Of a DNA stretch of 21,829 nucleotides, positions 1 to 7,115 are shown one piece after another. Origin of the DNA: a virus; IMG/VR virus record IMGVR_UViG_3300021425_002565, positions 1-21,829 of that record, one strand, 5' to 3'. The position numbers and the translations under genes were made by a program. Below the pieces are notes generated by a model, which was not told the DNA's origin, did no database searches, and was given only the letters and a program-made list of their open reading frames with translations. Position 1 is the first letter of the stretch; each line of letters begins with the position of its first letter.

Positions 1-262
1 CTTTGATGTTGCCCATGATTGTAGCAAGGGCATTGCGATCAGAAATCTTAGTCTTGTCCTGAAGTTCTTTAAGAACATACTGCTCGTTCTTATTGCATCC
101 AGGACACTTCCATTCTTTTTCTACAACTTCTAACTTAATTGCATTTTCTTTGTAGACACTTACATCAACAGGAGGTGGATTTTTTATTTCATCAATTGCT
201 GGATAAGCACAAGCAGCAATAGGAATTGTAAAAAGGGATATGATGGATAATCTTTTAAGCAT
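1..262 (-). CDS. Exported lipoprotein-like protein, N-terminal part; possible tail lysozyme (partial)
   Basis: The ATG at 262 opens a frame that runs off the window after 87 codons. Residues 1-17 form a signal peptide: a basic start (MLKR), a hydrophobic core and the lipobox-like IAAC, with Cys18 as the likely lipidated residue. A CPGC pair follows near residue 53. The last visible part, RNALATIMGNIK, resembles the start of phage tail lysozyme / peptidoglycan-cleaving domains, where a GN..ES motif carries the catalytic Glu; that Glu lies outside the window. The role in lysis or wall penetration is therefore inference from a short match. The gene is preceded by its own promoter and a structured leader, and is separated from the peroxiredoxin gene by a terminator, so it is an independent unit. 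Confidence 0.7.
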   Translation of the reverse strand, partial: MLKRLSIISLFTIPIAACAYPAIDEIKNPPPVDVSVYKENAIKLEVVEKEWKCPGCNKNEQYVLKELQDKTKISDRNALATIMGNIK

Positions 263-350
263 TTAATTAACAGAATTCAACATCCCAATAAAAGGGGGGT
301 ATACCCAACCTCTCAGTGGGCACCTTCCTGGGCTCTAATTGGTACATCAC
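263..350 (-). promoter_or_regulatory. Candidate structured 5' leader of the lipoprotein-like gene
   Basis: About 88 nt lie between the predicted transcription start and the ATG at 262. Read on the minus strand, a CCAAU near the 5' end can pair with AUUGG near the 3' end. Inside are CCCA/UGGG and a GGGUAUACCC palindrome, a GC-rich island in AT-rich DNA. There is no clear Shine-Dalgarno motif next to the ATG. Structured RNAs such as the wcaG and PhotoRC motifs are known from cyanophages, but I cannot match this one to a family by eye. Confidence 0.4.
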
Positions 351-356
351 TTTCTC

Positions 357-385
357 ATAATAATAGAATATTTATGATTTGTCAA
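357..385 (-). promoter_or_regulatory. sigma70-type promoter overlapping a late-promoter-like motif
   Basis: Minus strand: TTGACA (380-385), a 17-nt spacer, and TATTAT (357-362), which differs from TATAAT at one base. The spacer contains CATAAATA (369-376), close to the T4-type late promoter TATAAATA, so the lipoprotein-like gene may have both early and late expression. The late motif is short and less certain. Confidence 0.65.
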
Positions 386-420
386 ATAAGACTGAAAAAT
401 TTTACCACGATTAATGCATA

Positions 421-445
421 AAAAAAGAGGTCTATGACCTCCTTT
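421..445 (-). terminator. Intrinsic terminator after the peroxiredoxin gene
   Basis: Minus strand: GAGGTC, loop ATA, GACCTC, then a T run (positions 426 down to 421). The 6-bp stem is perfect and can be extended through flanking A/T pairs. It lies about 30 nt after the stop codon of the peroxiredoxin gene. Confidence 0.85.
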
Positions 446-471
446 AGATTATAATAGATTTTTAGAAAATA

Positions 472-1089
472 TTATCCTTCTTCAGTCCCAAGAAACATTT
501 GCTTTTTAAGAGTTTCAAGTTTTAGTATAGTATCAATTTGGTTTTCATCAGGATCAAAAACATTTCTTGGAACTTCTTTTAGATATGAAAGAATTTTTTC
601 TGGTTTTGACTTCTCATATGGATCTTGCTCACAATTATCACCTTTACCAGATTCACCAAATAAGACTTCAATTGTCTCGGAACTAATAACCATAGCATAT
701 CTCCAGGATCTAATTCCAAATCCAAGATTTGTCTTAAAAACGTTCATTCCAAGTTGTCTGGTAAAAAATCCATTACCATCAGGGAGAAACTTTACTTTTT
801 TTACTCCCAAACTATCTCTCCATGCATTCATAACAAATGCATCATTTACACTAACACAATATACTTCATCAACTCCAGCTGCAATTAAATCATCATAAGC
901 TGCTTCATAATCTGGAACTTGACTTGTAGTACATGTCGGGGTAAAAGCACCAGGCAATCCAAATACAACTACTCTTTTTTGATGAAAAAGATCTCTTGTA
1001 GTTTTTTCTACGAATTCCCCGTTCTCACGACAGATAAATCTGCAAAGAGGTAGAGCAAAATCAGTTTGAATTAATTCGTTATTTTCCAT
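472..1089 (-). CDS. Peroxiredoxin, Prx5/PrxII-like
   Basis: A 205-aa thiol peroxidase that would reduce hydrogen peroxide or alkyl hydroperoxides. The family signature PGAFTPTC is at residues 46-53, with peroxidatic Cys53 and its Thr50 and Pro51. The conserved Arg is in RSWRYAMVI (Arg130). Cys153, in the C-terminal part, could act as a resolving cysteine but is not diagnostic. Length is close to bacterial Prx5 proteins, with a C-terminal extension of about 45 residues. It follows the hli genes, whose products deal with excess light, so a role against photo-oxidative damage in the infected cell is a reasonable inference. A TATAAATA late-type motif lies just upstream, and a terminator follows. 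Confidence 0.88.
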   Translation of the reverse strand: MENNELIQTDFALPLCRFICRENGEFVEKTTRDLFHQKRVVVFGLPGAFTPTCTTSQVPDYEAAYDDLIAAGVDEVYCVSVNDAFVMNAWRDSLGVKKVKFLPDGNGFFTRQLGMNVFKTNLGFGIRSWRYAMVISSETIEVLFGESGKGDNCEQDPYEKSKPEKILSYLKEVPRNVFDPDENQIDTILKLETLKKQMFLGTEEG

Positions 1090-1128
1090 ACACTTGACAG
1101 ATATTAATATTAAATATTGTTGTAAGTT

Positions 1129-1136
1129 TATTTATA
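1129..1136 (-). promoter_or_regulatory. T4-type late promoter motif before peroxiredoxin
   Basis: Minus strand TATAAATA, an exact match to the T4 late promoter core, lies directly after the stop codon of the upstream hli and 40 nt before the peroxiredoxin ATG at 1089. No sigma70 -35/-10 pair is visible here. In AT-rich DNA an 8-mer alone is modest evidence; position in the intergenic gap strengthens it. Confidence 0.5.
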
Positions 1137-1256
1137 TCACCAAATACCAGGAATCAACTGGCCAGTGGTGAGATATGCACCTACACCAGCAACGAAACCG
1201 ATCATTGCAAGACGTGCGTTGAGGATCTCTGCCTCAGGGGTAAAAAGTTTTTTCAT
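1137..1256 (-). CDS. hli: High-light-inducible protein, short form (39 aa)
   Basis: A 39-aa single-span thylakoid membrane protein of the Hlip / chlorophyll a/b-binding family. The signature ExxNARLAMIG (residues 10-20) holds the chlorophyll-ligating Glu and Asn and the helix-packing Arg, followed by a Gly/Ala-rich membrane helix. In cyanobacteria Hlips bind chlorophyll and carotenoid and quench excess energy at photosystem II; phage copies are thought to protect photosynthesis during infection. A strong Shine-Dalgarno, AAGGAG, precedes the ATG by 6 nt. It is the third gene of the hli / 28-aa / hli group, starting 11 nt after the stop of the 28-aa gene. Confidence 0.9.
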   Translation of the reverse strand: MKKLFTPEAEILNARLAMIGFVAGVGAYLTTGQLIPGIW

Positions 1257-1267
1257 TGTTTTTCTCC

Positions 1268-1354
1268 TTAGTAAGTTTCAGAAAGTTGGTTAACGGAGTG
1301 TGCCAGTAAAACGAAGAAGGCAACACTAGTGATTGTAAAAATAAATTCAGTCAT
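1268..1354 (-). CDS. 28-aa single-span membrane protein between two hli genes
   Basis: The ATG at 1354 overlaps the TGA of the upstream hli (TGATG), a translational-coupling arrangement. The peptide is one membrane helix (about residues 4-19: FIFTITSVAFFVLLA) with a short polar tail ending NQLSETY. The size and layout recall the very small photosystem and cytochrome b6f subunits, but I could not match it to a known Psb, Psa or Pet subunit. Function is unknown. Position between two Hlips suggests a role at the thylakoid membrane. Confidence 0.6.
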   Translation of the reverse strand: MTEFIFTITSVAFFVLLAHSVNQLSETY

Positions 1355-1557
1355 CAGAAGATTCCGAAGAAGAGCTTATCAGTGAAAGCATAAGAAAAAG
1401 CCCCAGCAATAATGCCGAGCATTGCCCAACGTCCATTGTACATCTCTGTAGTTTGCATAGGAGTCAGAAGACCCTTACGACTATATTCTTGGTAAACCAT
1501 CTGAGGCTCTTTTGCCCACATGTTCTGCTGACCAAATTCATTCTTTGTTACTGTCAT
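1354..1557 (-). CDS. hli: High-light-inducible protein, long form (67 aa)
   Basis: A 67-aa Hlip with a soluble N-terminal part of about 35 residues, then the signature TEMYNGRWAMLG (residues 37-48; chlorophyll-ligand Glu38 and Asn41, plus Arg43) and a C-terminal membrane helix. It is first in the photoprotection group and is read from a perfect sigma70 promoter ending about 20-25 nt before the ATG. The leader is short, lacks a clear Shine-Dalgarno and has a run of eight A residues before the ATG. Its stop codon overlaps the start of the 28-aa gene. Confidence 0.92.
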   Translation of the reverse strand: MTVTKNEFGQQNMWAKEPQMVYQEYSRKGLLTPMQTTEMYNGRWAMLGIIAGAFSYAFTDKLFFGIF

Positions 1558-1582
1558 AATTTTTTTTGTAAAGATTTACAAC

Positions 1583-1611
1583 ATTATATAGTAAATATTA
1601 AATTCTGTCAA
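1583..1611 (-). promoter_or_regulatory. Perfect consensus sigma70 promoter of the hli group
   Basis: Minus strand TTGACA (1606-1611), a 17-nt spacer and TATAAT (1583-1588): both hexamers and the spacing match the bacterial consensus. The stop codon TGA of the upstream glycosyltransferase gene is contained within TTGACA, so the promoter starts exactly where the glycan block ends. The first transcribed bases include a TTGTAAA/TTTACAA inverted repeat. Confidence 0.88.
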
Positions 1612-2402
1612 GATTTCATTTGTGTGGGTTCAGTAACTCTTCCCAAATAAGGATCATAATTTACAAGATCAGCAAGAGTTGTTTTGGATCCAGAAGTTTC
1701 CCAATAATTCCATTGAGACTTATAGTTTTGTTTATGAAATACATCAACATGATCTGGATGAATACTTGATCCCAATTCAGTTCTATAGAGCAATAGTGGA
1801 ATAGCATAGGTATTCCCAGCATTATATAACAAATCATCTGCGACTGGACGTGGTTTTACTCCATTATCTAATTTGTACTTATCAGGACCTTTAACATGAA
1901 ACTTCACAAGCTTCTCTGCATAGTGACGATTCATAATATAACATGCTGTGGAAAAGTCATTTACAAAACGTTTATGGAGTCTAACATGTATATCACCAGT
2001 ACAAATGATAGAAATTTGAACACAATCCCAATCATAAGGAAGACGAGAATAAAAATCTCTCCATGCAAAAGGCCAAAACCTTACAAGATCTAGGCTACAA
2101 TCATCCTCCATGAATACTGCATATGGAGAATCAGATGTATCCAACCAATGCTTAATTGCCTTTAAATGAGAAGTTGTGCATCCTATTTCACTAGGAGTCA
2201 TTTTTTCTGGATAACGACCCTTAAGTATATCACTTAGATCGTCTTCCCTACCATCATAAGCAGAGATACGAGTATAGTTTTCAATCTCCCAGTACTTAAA
2301 CTGGTTTTCCATATACTCTTTTCTTTCTGGTTGTCCATCAAGATTAAGATAATAGACTGGTCCAAACCCTTGCAATTTAAATGCTGACTTATTCTTATCC
2401 AT
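1608..2402 (-). CDS. Glycosyltransferase family 25-like (LPS-type)
   Basis: A 264-aa GT-A-fold sugar transferase resembling family 25 enzymes that add galactose or other sugars in lipopolysaccharide or to protein. The N-terminal block YYLNLDGQPERK (17-28), the EIGCTTSHL block (72-80) and the metal/nucleotide-sugar motif FMEDD (97-101) are in the family's order and spacing. The ATG at 2402 overlaps the end of the fucosyltransferase-like gene by 8 bp. It is the last gene of the glycan block. The acceptor cannot be told from sequence. Confidence 0.82.
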   Translation of the reverse strand: MDKNKSAFKLQGFGPVYYLNLDGQPERKEYMENQFKYWEIENYTRISAYDGREDDLSDILKGRYPEKMTPSEIGCTTSHLKAIKHWLDTSDSPYAVFMEDDCSLDLVRFWPFAWRDFYSRLPYDWDCVQISIICTGDIHVRLHKRFVNDFSTACYIMNRHYAEKLVKFHVKGPDKYKLDNGVKPRPVADDLLYNAGNTYAIPLLLYRTELGSSIHPDHVDVFHKQNYKSQWNYWETSGSKTTLADLVNYDPYLGRVTEPTQMKS

Positions 2403-3186
2403 AAATCTTTTGTAATAGTAAAGACGTCTTCAAAAATGAACTAGGTGAATTTACCATAATATTTGTTTTAGAAAGTATTGTCAAGTCAATTAATGCATCC
2501 ATTACACTCTCTTGAGTCCTTTCAATATTTTCACACCATCCAAGATTTTCATTTTGTCTTTGAACATAATGTTCTTTTCTACGAATAATTACATTCTCAA
2601 GTTTATTAAATTTCTTTTCTATACTTGGATCATCCGACAATACAAAAAACTTTTGTTCTGATTGTTCAGAAATCCATTTATATTCTTTATCAAATTTGGG
2701 AATATAAGTATTAAAATCAGTTGCTCTTAAATGGACTCCAATAGTAAATGCATTTATCGAATGCCGTTTAGCAAACATTTCAGAAAAATTTCTAATATTA
2801 TCAATAAATTTTAGTTCTCTTCCAGTATCAATATATTGGGTTTCATCCATCCACTGAGGAATCCAATTATTATTATAAAGATATTCCCCACAATCAGATA
2901 ATGGAAGACTATTAATATCTTCAAAAGAATTGATATTATAATTCTTCTTTCCGACAATAAAATCTTCATGCATCATTAAAATGCAATTAGAAAATTCAGT
3001 TAATGGTTTATCAATTACATCTATTTTATTAGAAAAAATCTTATCAAATGGTAATCGACAAGAAGAAGTATTTCTCCAATTAATAATTGGTGTCATGTTA
3101 TGATATTTTGCAACAGTCAGTCCACCGAGCAAAGTTCCGTATCGATTACCAAAACCACCATCACAATAGATGTAAAGAATTCTCAT
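2395..3186 (-). CDS. Fucosyltransferase-like protein (GT-B, HxRxxD type)
   Basis: A 263-aa protein. An N-terminal glycine-rich segment with a GNR motif (GGFGNRYG, 10-17), the central motif VHLRATD (151-157), then FVLSDD (181-186) and a C-terminal DLTILSKT....NSPSSF region match the layout of GDP-fucose-dependent transferases (the NodZ / O-fucosyltransferase / GT11 superfamily), in which the HxR motif binds GDP-fucose. The exact family is uncertain and it is clearly different from the GT11 enzyme at 9447-10235. Its start overlaps the upstream methyltransferase stop by 4 nt (ATGA). With Gmd in the same block, GDP-fucose or a related GDP-deoxyhexose is the likely donor. Confidence 0.62.
   Translation of the reverse strand: MRILYIYCDGGFGNRYGTLLGGLTVAKYHNMTPIINWRNTSSCRLPFDKIFSNKIDVIDKPLTEFSNCILMMHEDFIVGKKNYNINSFEDINSLPLSDCGEYLYNNNWIPQWMDETQYIDTGRELKFIDNIRNFSEMFAKRHSINAFTIGVHLRATDFNTYIPKFDKEYKWISEQSEQKFFVLSDDPSIEKKFNKLENVIIRRKEHYVQRQNENLGWCENIERTQESVMDALIDLTILSKTNIMVNSPSSFLKTSLLLQKIYG
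2456..2484 (-). promoter_or_regulatory. Candidate internal promoter inside the fucosyltransferase-like gene
   Basis: Minus strand TTGACA (2479-2484), a 17-nt spacer and TATTAT (2456-2461). It lies in the last 30 codons of the gene and about 50 nt before the GT25 gene. The match is as good as that of the other promoters, but the bases also encode protein, so chance is possible. Confidence 0.45.
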
Positions 3187-3770
3187 ACTACAACTACCAA
3201 TCTATCATCAGACTTTTTACCAAGATCACATTCTACCATATGAACTTCTCTATCGGGATAAATTCCTAAAATAAAATCTTTAAGATCATTGGCATTTTCC
3301 GCAGTCTGAACATCTTCACAAATATAAATTCCACCATCATTTAGATATGGGAAATAATTTTCAAAATTTTTCATCTGTTGAGTAAGTTGATGATTAGCAT
3401 CATCAATAATAATATCAAACCCCAAATCTTGCAAATGACCCTCAATTAAAGTTGGATTTTCACAATCAAAATTGAATAGAGTAATTCTCTCATGACTATT
3501 AACATCTTCCATTACAGCATCACCATCTACTGGTTCAAACTGATAATGCCATTGTCCATCTGGTTGAGAAAAATCTTCTACACCATATATGTGGGAATTT
3601 TCAAAGTAGTGCTCCCACATTTTGAGTGATCCACCAAACAAAACACCAATCTCAAGAACGTTTAGTTTTTCGGTTCTACGATCAGAAAAAGTACTTTCAT
3701 ACCAAGGAACATAACCATGAGCAGTTCCTTTATCAGTCTTAAATTTTGTATGAATATCAGTTAGCTTCAT
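3183..3770 (-). CDS. Class I SAM-dependent methyltransferase
   Basis: About 195 aa from the ATG at 3770; a longer frame starts at a TTG (3776), but the ATG is preferred. The SAM-binding motif I is VLEIGVLFGGSLKMW, with an acidic-strand segment YGVEDF after it. Motif FDIIIDDANHQ is characteristic of sugar and macrolide O-methyltransferases of the TylF/MycF-like type, where the Asp-Asp pair and His bind metal or act in catalysis. It overlaps the flanking genes by 14 and 4 nt and sits among sugar transferases. O-methylation of a sugar is the best guess; the substrate is unknown. Confidence 0.75.
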   Translation of the reverse strand: MKLTDIHTKFKTDKGTAHGYVPWYESTFSDRRTEKLNVLEIGVLFGGSLKMWEHYFENSHIYGVEDFSQPDGQWHYQFEPVDGDAVMEDVNSHERITLFNFDCENPTLIEGHLQDLGFDIIIDDANHQLTQQMKNFENYFPYLNDGGIYICEDVQTAENANDLKDFILGIYPDREVHMVECDLGKKSDDRLVVVV

Positions 3771-4557
3771 ATTCAAGTCTCCATTGATCGTAAGTTTTTT
3801 CGTCTAAGTATTTACCAATATCAAAATCAGTATTAGTTTTATTATTTACTGACATAACTCTCTTTTCAAAGTTTACCACAGGATTGTCTTTTGTAGATCC
3901 ATTACTCTTAAAATGGACAGAAAGAGTATTATCTGTCAATTCTTGATCGGCACAAACCTGAAGTTCTGGAAGATAACCAATCTTTGCTTCAGTATTTTCC
4001 TGTAAGGTCAAATTAAGTGCAGGAGTTTCATGTGGAAATGGTGTCCCATTAACAGCAAATTCTTCCATCTTGGCAATCCAATTTTTAACAAATTTTTTAC
4101 CAAGACTATGATTATTAATGATTAAAAAGCTTGCAATTTCACTAATAAAAATACCATCAGCACGAGTGTGTCCACCAGTATTCATAGTAGTTACTTGAAT
4201 ATCATAGTTTGTATCAATAACTTCTGATAGATCTTTTAAAACACATACATCACTATCAATCATAATTAATGGATGTTCAAAAGAAATATTATACAAAAGT
4301 TTTTTAAGCATCCTAGTTTTTTGTTGGGTTGCCTTTACCCATCCTTCAGAATGAACACCAGAATATTCATCGGCAATATTTGTATCAAGAATTGATACCT
4401 TTTGTTTATTCTTTAGTTTGTTTCGATATTCACCCAATCCACATTCTGCAATGTATATTCGATCAAGATTTTTACAATTTTCAATTGCAGAACTACTTAA
4501 AACATCAACAAAAGGATAATAAGACTTATTTGCAGTGGTAAAAATGCTATATTCCAT
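3757..4557 (-). CDS. Glycosyltransferase, GT-A fold (GT8-like)
   Basis: 266 aa from the ATG at 4557, which starts 2 nt after the TGA of the upstream gene; a TTG nine bases earlier would add three residues. The N-terminal YSIFTTAN..Y strand/loop and the DxD-type motif MIDSDVCVLKDL (99-110), preceded by a KTRMLKKLL helix, resemble family 8 and other nucleotide-diphospho-sugar transferases. DSD would hold the metal and sugar nucleotide. Family assignment is approximate. It lies between two methyltransferase genes, which fits assembly of a methylated glycan. Confidence 0.68.
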   Translation of the reverse strand: MEYSIFTTANKSYYPFVDVLSSSAIENCKNLDRIYIAECGLGEYRNKLKNKQKVSILDTNIADEYSGVHSEGWVKATQQKTRMLKKLLYNISFEHPLIMIDSDVCVLKDLSEVIDTNYDIQVTTMNTGGHTRADGIFISEIASFLIINNHSLGKKFVKNWIAKMEEFAVNGTPFPHETPALNLTLQENTEAKIGYLPELQVCADQELTDNTLSVHFKSNGSTKDNPVVNFEKRVMSVNNKTNTDFDIGKYLDEKTYDQWRLEYEAN

Positions 4558-4559
4558 AA

Positions 4560-5105
4560 TCAACAATAAGCAACAATAACATCATTTTCAACATGACCAT
4601 CCTCATATGCAATAAAATATGATTTATTGATGGCAGTAATTTGCTCATAGATTGCACTCTCATCAATCGTGTTACCCCATGTACTTGCTTTATCACCAAA
4701 GAGTCTACGATCATCAATTAAAAGTGTATGTGTTTTAAACTGACTCTTAGAAATTATATCAAGTTCAAATGGTAATGGACATTTATATTCACCTATAGGT
4801 GCTCCATCATTATCCCAATGTGCATCCAACCAAAATGTTGCAGATCCTTCTAAATTAGTAACGATATCTTCAAACACGTCAAAAGTATCACCTTCGATAA
4901 GTTCAACCCTTCCTTCTTCAATTTCTTTAGCAAATCTCTCACTATTTGCTACAACACGTTCAGGATCAATTTCAATACTAATAACTTTTTTAAATCCACA
5001 CTCAAGGGCAACTGCTACACCATCACCCCATAATGTTCCCGTTTCTATAAAAATATCATTCTTCTTATGCTTTAGAAGAACTTCTTTAGATAATGTTGAA
5101 GACAT
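4560..5105 (-). CDS. SAM-dependent methyltransferase-like protein
   Basis: 181 aa from the ATG at 5105, which overlaps the TGA of the amidotransferase gene (TGATG). Motif I appears as IFIETGTLWGDGVAVAL, followed by the acidic strand end ISIEIDPERV. FWLDAHWDNDGAP with a downstream CPLPFELDII is the second conserved block of a methyltransferase group common in viral and bacterial glycan clusters. It is short and lacks extra domains. The substrate is unknown, and no close similarity to the other methyltransferase at 3183-3770 is apparent, so the two likely modify different positions. Confidence 0.68.
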   Translation of the reverse strand: MSSTLSKEVLLKHKKNDIFIETGTLWGDGVAVALECGFKKVISIEIDPERVVANSERFAKEIEEGRVELIEGDTFDVFEDIVTNLEGSATFWLDAHWDNDGAPIGEYKCPLPFELDIISKSQFKTHTLLIDDRRLFGDKASTWGNTIDESAIYEQITAINKSYFIAYEDGHVENDVIVAYC

Positions 5106-6430
5106 CAAAAACCTCTCTTAATATTTTTTTCAAATGGATAGTTTGATCTAGTCAGGTACTCATCAAGCACAGACTTATACTTTGAATTTTTTAACGTATG
5201 AGTCAGTGACAAGAATTCTTGTACCACATATTTATCAAGATAGGGATAACGTGTTTCTATGCCATAAGATCCAGCAACATACTCTTCCTTTGCCAGATAT
5301 GAAACCATAGTGCTTCCGTAGAATGATGCCCATGGAAAAATAGTTGCTAGATCTTCAGGAAATAGTCCACCAAAATTACTATGGGCAAACTTCTTTTCAC
5401 CACCAAACCCATAGTCAGAAAAGATTTCATCAGATCCAGAACCAGAAAGATAAATCTTATGACCATCTTTGCGAGCATTATCACAAATCATTGAAAGACC
5501 ACAAGAACCATTATCATCCTGCAATCTACGATCAAATTCATTGTAGTTACTACTAGAAGAGTAAATACGATACTTAAATTCTTCTACATTTTTATTAATA
5601 TAATCTCTATATTCCCAACGTTTATCTTGCAAATATTCTCCACAAGAATTGGTATTAAACATTTCAAATCTTTTCTTGAGAATATCTTGATTCTCATTGC
5701 CAATCACTGAATATGCCTTATAGGGAATATTTTGCTTATTTAACTCACAAGCAATTCCACCACTATCATATCCACTAGAAAGTCCAATGAATACTTTCTC
5801 ACGAATATTATTGGTTCGTTTAATTATAGAGTTCTCAAATGCTTTAATCCATCCATCAAAGGAATCATTAAATTGATTTAGAACAAACTCATAAGTTGCA
5901 ATCTTATTAATAAATTTCTTAGTCTCCAGATTAAAAGTAATGATTGTATTAGCATCTTGCTTTATTACTTTTTTAAATCCAAGAGATTTAACTGCAGATT
6001 CATAACTAGCGACACCAATCTTATCACCCTCAATCGCATACCATAGGGGTTTTGTGGCAAAAGGATCAGTTACTAAATGCAGAAGGTTGTTTTTGAAATC
6101 TGCGAGAACGATTGCATATTCACCATCAAGTGCTACAAATCCACGTTCACCAAATTTTTTATATGTTGGGATAATACATTCTCCATCAGATTTATAATCA
6201 CCAAAATCATTGTAATTATAGACCTGTCCATTGTACACACAAACGATTTCATCGTCATTATCTACAAATGGTTGTAAGGTAAAATCTCCAGTGATAGATA
6301 AAATATTGTGAGCAATAGTATACTCATTAACTTGAATACTGTTTGTGGAATCTGGTCCACGAAACTTCATATAATGATTTGTATAATCAAAATCATTAAC
6401 TACTTTATTTGTAAAAAGAAAACTACACAT
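5105..6430 (-). CDS. Asparagine synthetase-like glutamine amidotransferase
   Basis: 441 aa with the two-domain AsnB layout. The class II glutaminase domain has catalytic Cys2 (needs Met removal), RGPD (24-27), NGQVYNY (67-73) and SDGE (81-84). The synthetase domain has an ATP-pyrophosphatase loop, SSGYDS (218-223), a slight variant of SGGxDS, then SGSGSDEIF and ETRYPYLDKYVV, matching SGEGADELF and E.R.PFLD in AsnB. It would take ammonia from glutamine and amidate an adenylated carboxylate. At 441 aa it is shorter than AsnB (about 550). Inside a sugar cluster with a sugar dehydrogenase, conversion of a uronic acid to a uronamide is a plausible alternative to asparagine synthesis. Its start overlaps the upstream TAA by one base. 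Confidence 0.85.
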   Translation of the reverse strand: MCSFLFTNKVVNDFDYTNHYMKFRGPDSTNSIQVNEYTIAHNILSITGDFTLQPFVDNDDEIVCVYNGQVYNYNDFGDYKSDGECIIPTYKKFGERGFVALDGEYAIVLADFKNNLLHLVTDPFATKPLWYAIEGDKIGVASYESAVKSLGFKKVIKQDANTIITFNLETKKFINKIATYEFVLNQFNDSFDGWIKAFENSIIKRTNNIREKVFIGLSSGYDSGGIACELNKQNIPYKAYSVIGNENQDILKKRFEMFNTNSCGEYLQDKRWEYRDYINKNVEEFKYRIYSSSSNYNEFDRRLQDDNGSCGLSMICDNARKDGHKIYLSGSGSDEIFSDYGFGGEKKFAHSNFGGLFPEDLATIFPWASFYGSTMVSYLAKEEYVAGSYGIETRYPYLDKYVVQEFLSLTHTLKNSKYKSVLDEYLTRSNYPFEKNIKRGF

Positions 6431-7113
6431 TAACCCCGTCTACTATGATGAGAATTCACTACTTGTGGCATAAACTTATTTCCACGGATTGTATTAGCTC
6501 TGCCAGGAATAATACTTGGTTTAATTCCAAGTTGATAACAAACAAAAGGAAAACTAATTTGGTCTCTTGAGGAGAACATGCATATTTGCTCCCACCACAT
6601 CAAACCAAGTTGTTGGGTTCTTTTGTTATTTCTTTGAATTCTAACAGGTAACTCATACAAACCATTATGCTCAGGATACTGCATATCCCTATAAAAGTCA
6701 AGTTGATCATCTATTAAATTAGGATAATCAAATCCAATACTCTTTACAAGATTTCCTTCCTCATAAACACAATCTCTTTCTGGATGCTTAAATACTGCAA
6801 TATCAGATGATTTTAAATATTCGTCAATTATTTTTTCAGGATCTTCCTCAAGAATATGAGTAGAATCTAACCAAATATAATAATCAAATCCAGGTAAAAC
6901 TAAATGTGGAAGAACTTTATATAATTTTGCTTCTCTTCTATTTCTATACTTTAAATCATTAGAAAAACTAGTATATTCATGTCTATTCCATAAATCAGCA
7001 ACATGAACCTCTTGTGGTTCAACAAAGGCATGAAACTCAGCCTTATGCATCCATTTCTCTGGACTGATTAATTTGTTTGTTCCGATTGATGATGTTAATA
7101 CTGCAATTTTCAT
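6430..7113 (-). CDS. TOD1/MUCI70-type (DUF616) glycosyltransferase-like protein
   Basis: 227 aa. The block RREAKLYKVLPHLVLPGFDYYIWLDS (60-84) and then FKHPERDCVYEE (108-119), followed by a C-terminal WWEQICMFSSRDQISFPFV, matches the TOD1/MUCI70 glycosyltransferase-like family, previously DUF616, best studied in plant pectin and mucilage formation and also found in bacteria. WLDS would be the DxD-equivalent. It starts 2 nt after the upstream TAA. Catalysis has not been shown for most family members, so donor and acceptor are open. Confidence 0.75.
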   Translation of the reverse strand: MKIAVLTSSIGTNKLISPEKWMHKAEFHAFVEPQEVHVADLWNRHEYTSFSNDLKYRNRREAKLYKVLPHLVLPGFDYYIWLDSTHILEEDPEKIIDEYLKSSDIAVFKHPERDCVYEEGNLVKSIGFDYPNLIDDQLDFYRDMQYPEHNGLYELPVRIQRNNKRTQQLGLMWWEQICMFSSRDQISFPFVCYQLGIKPSIIPGRANTIRGNKFMPQVVNSHHSRRG

Positions 7114-7115
7114 TA

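Noticed and set aside
1561-1583. Terminator at the TTGTAAA/TTTACAA hairpin before the hli genes
   Set aside because: On the minus strand it is followed by A residues, not T; it lies downstream of the hli promoter and is part of the leader.
3930-3960. TTGACA within the GT8-like gene as a promoter
   Set aside because: No TATAAT-like box at the correct distance.
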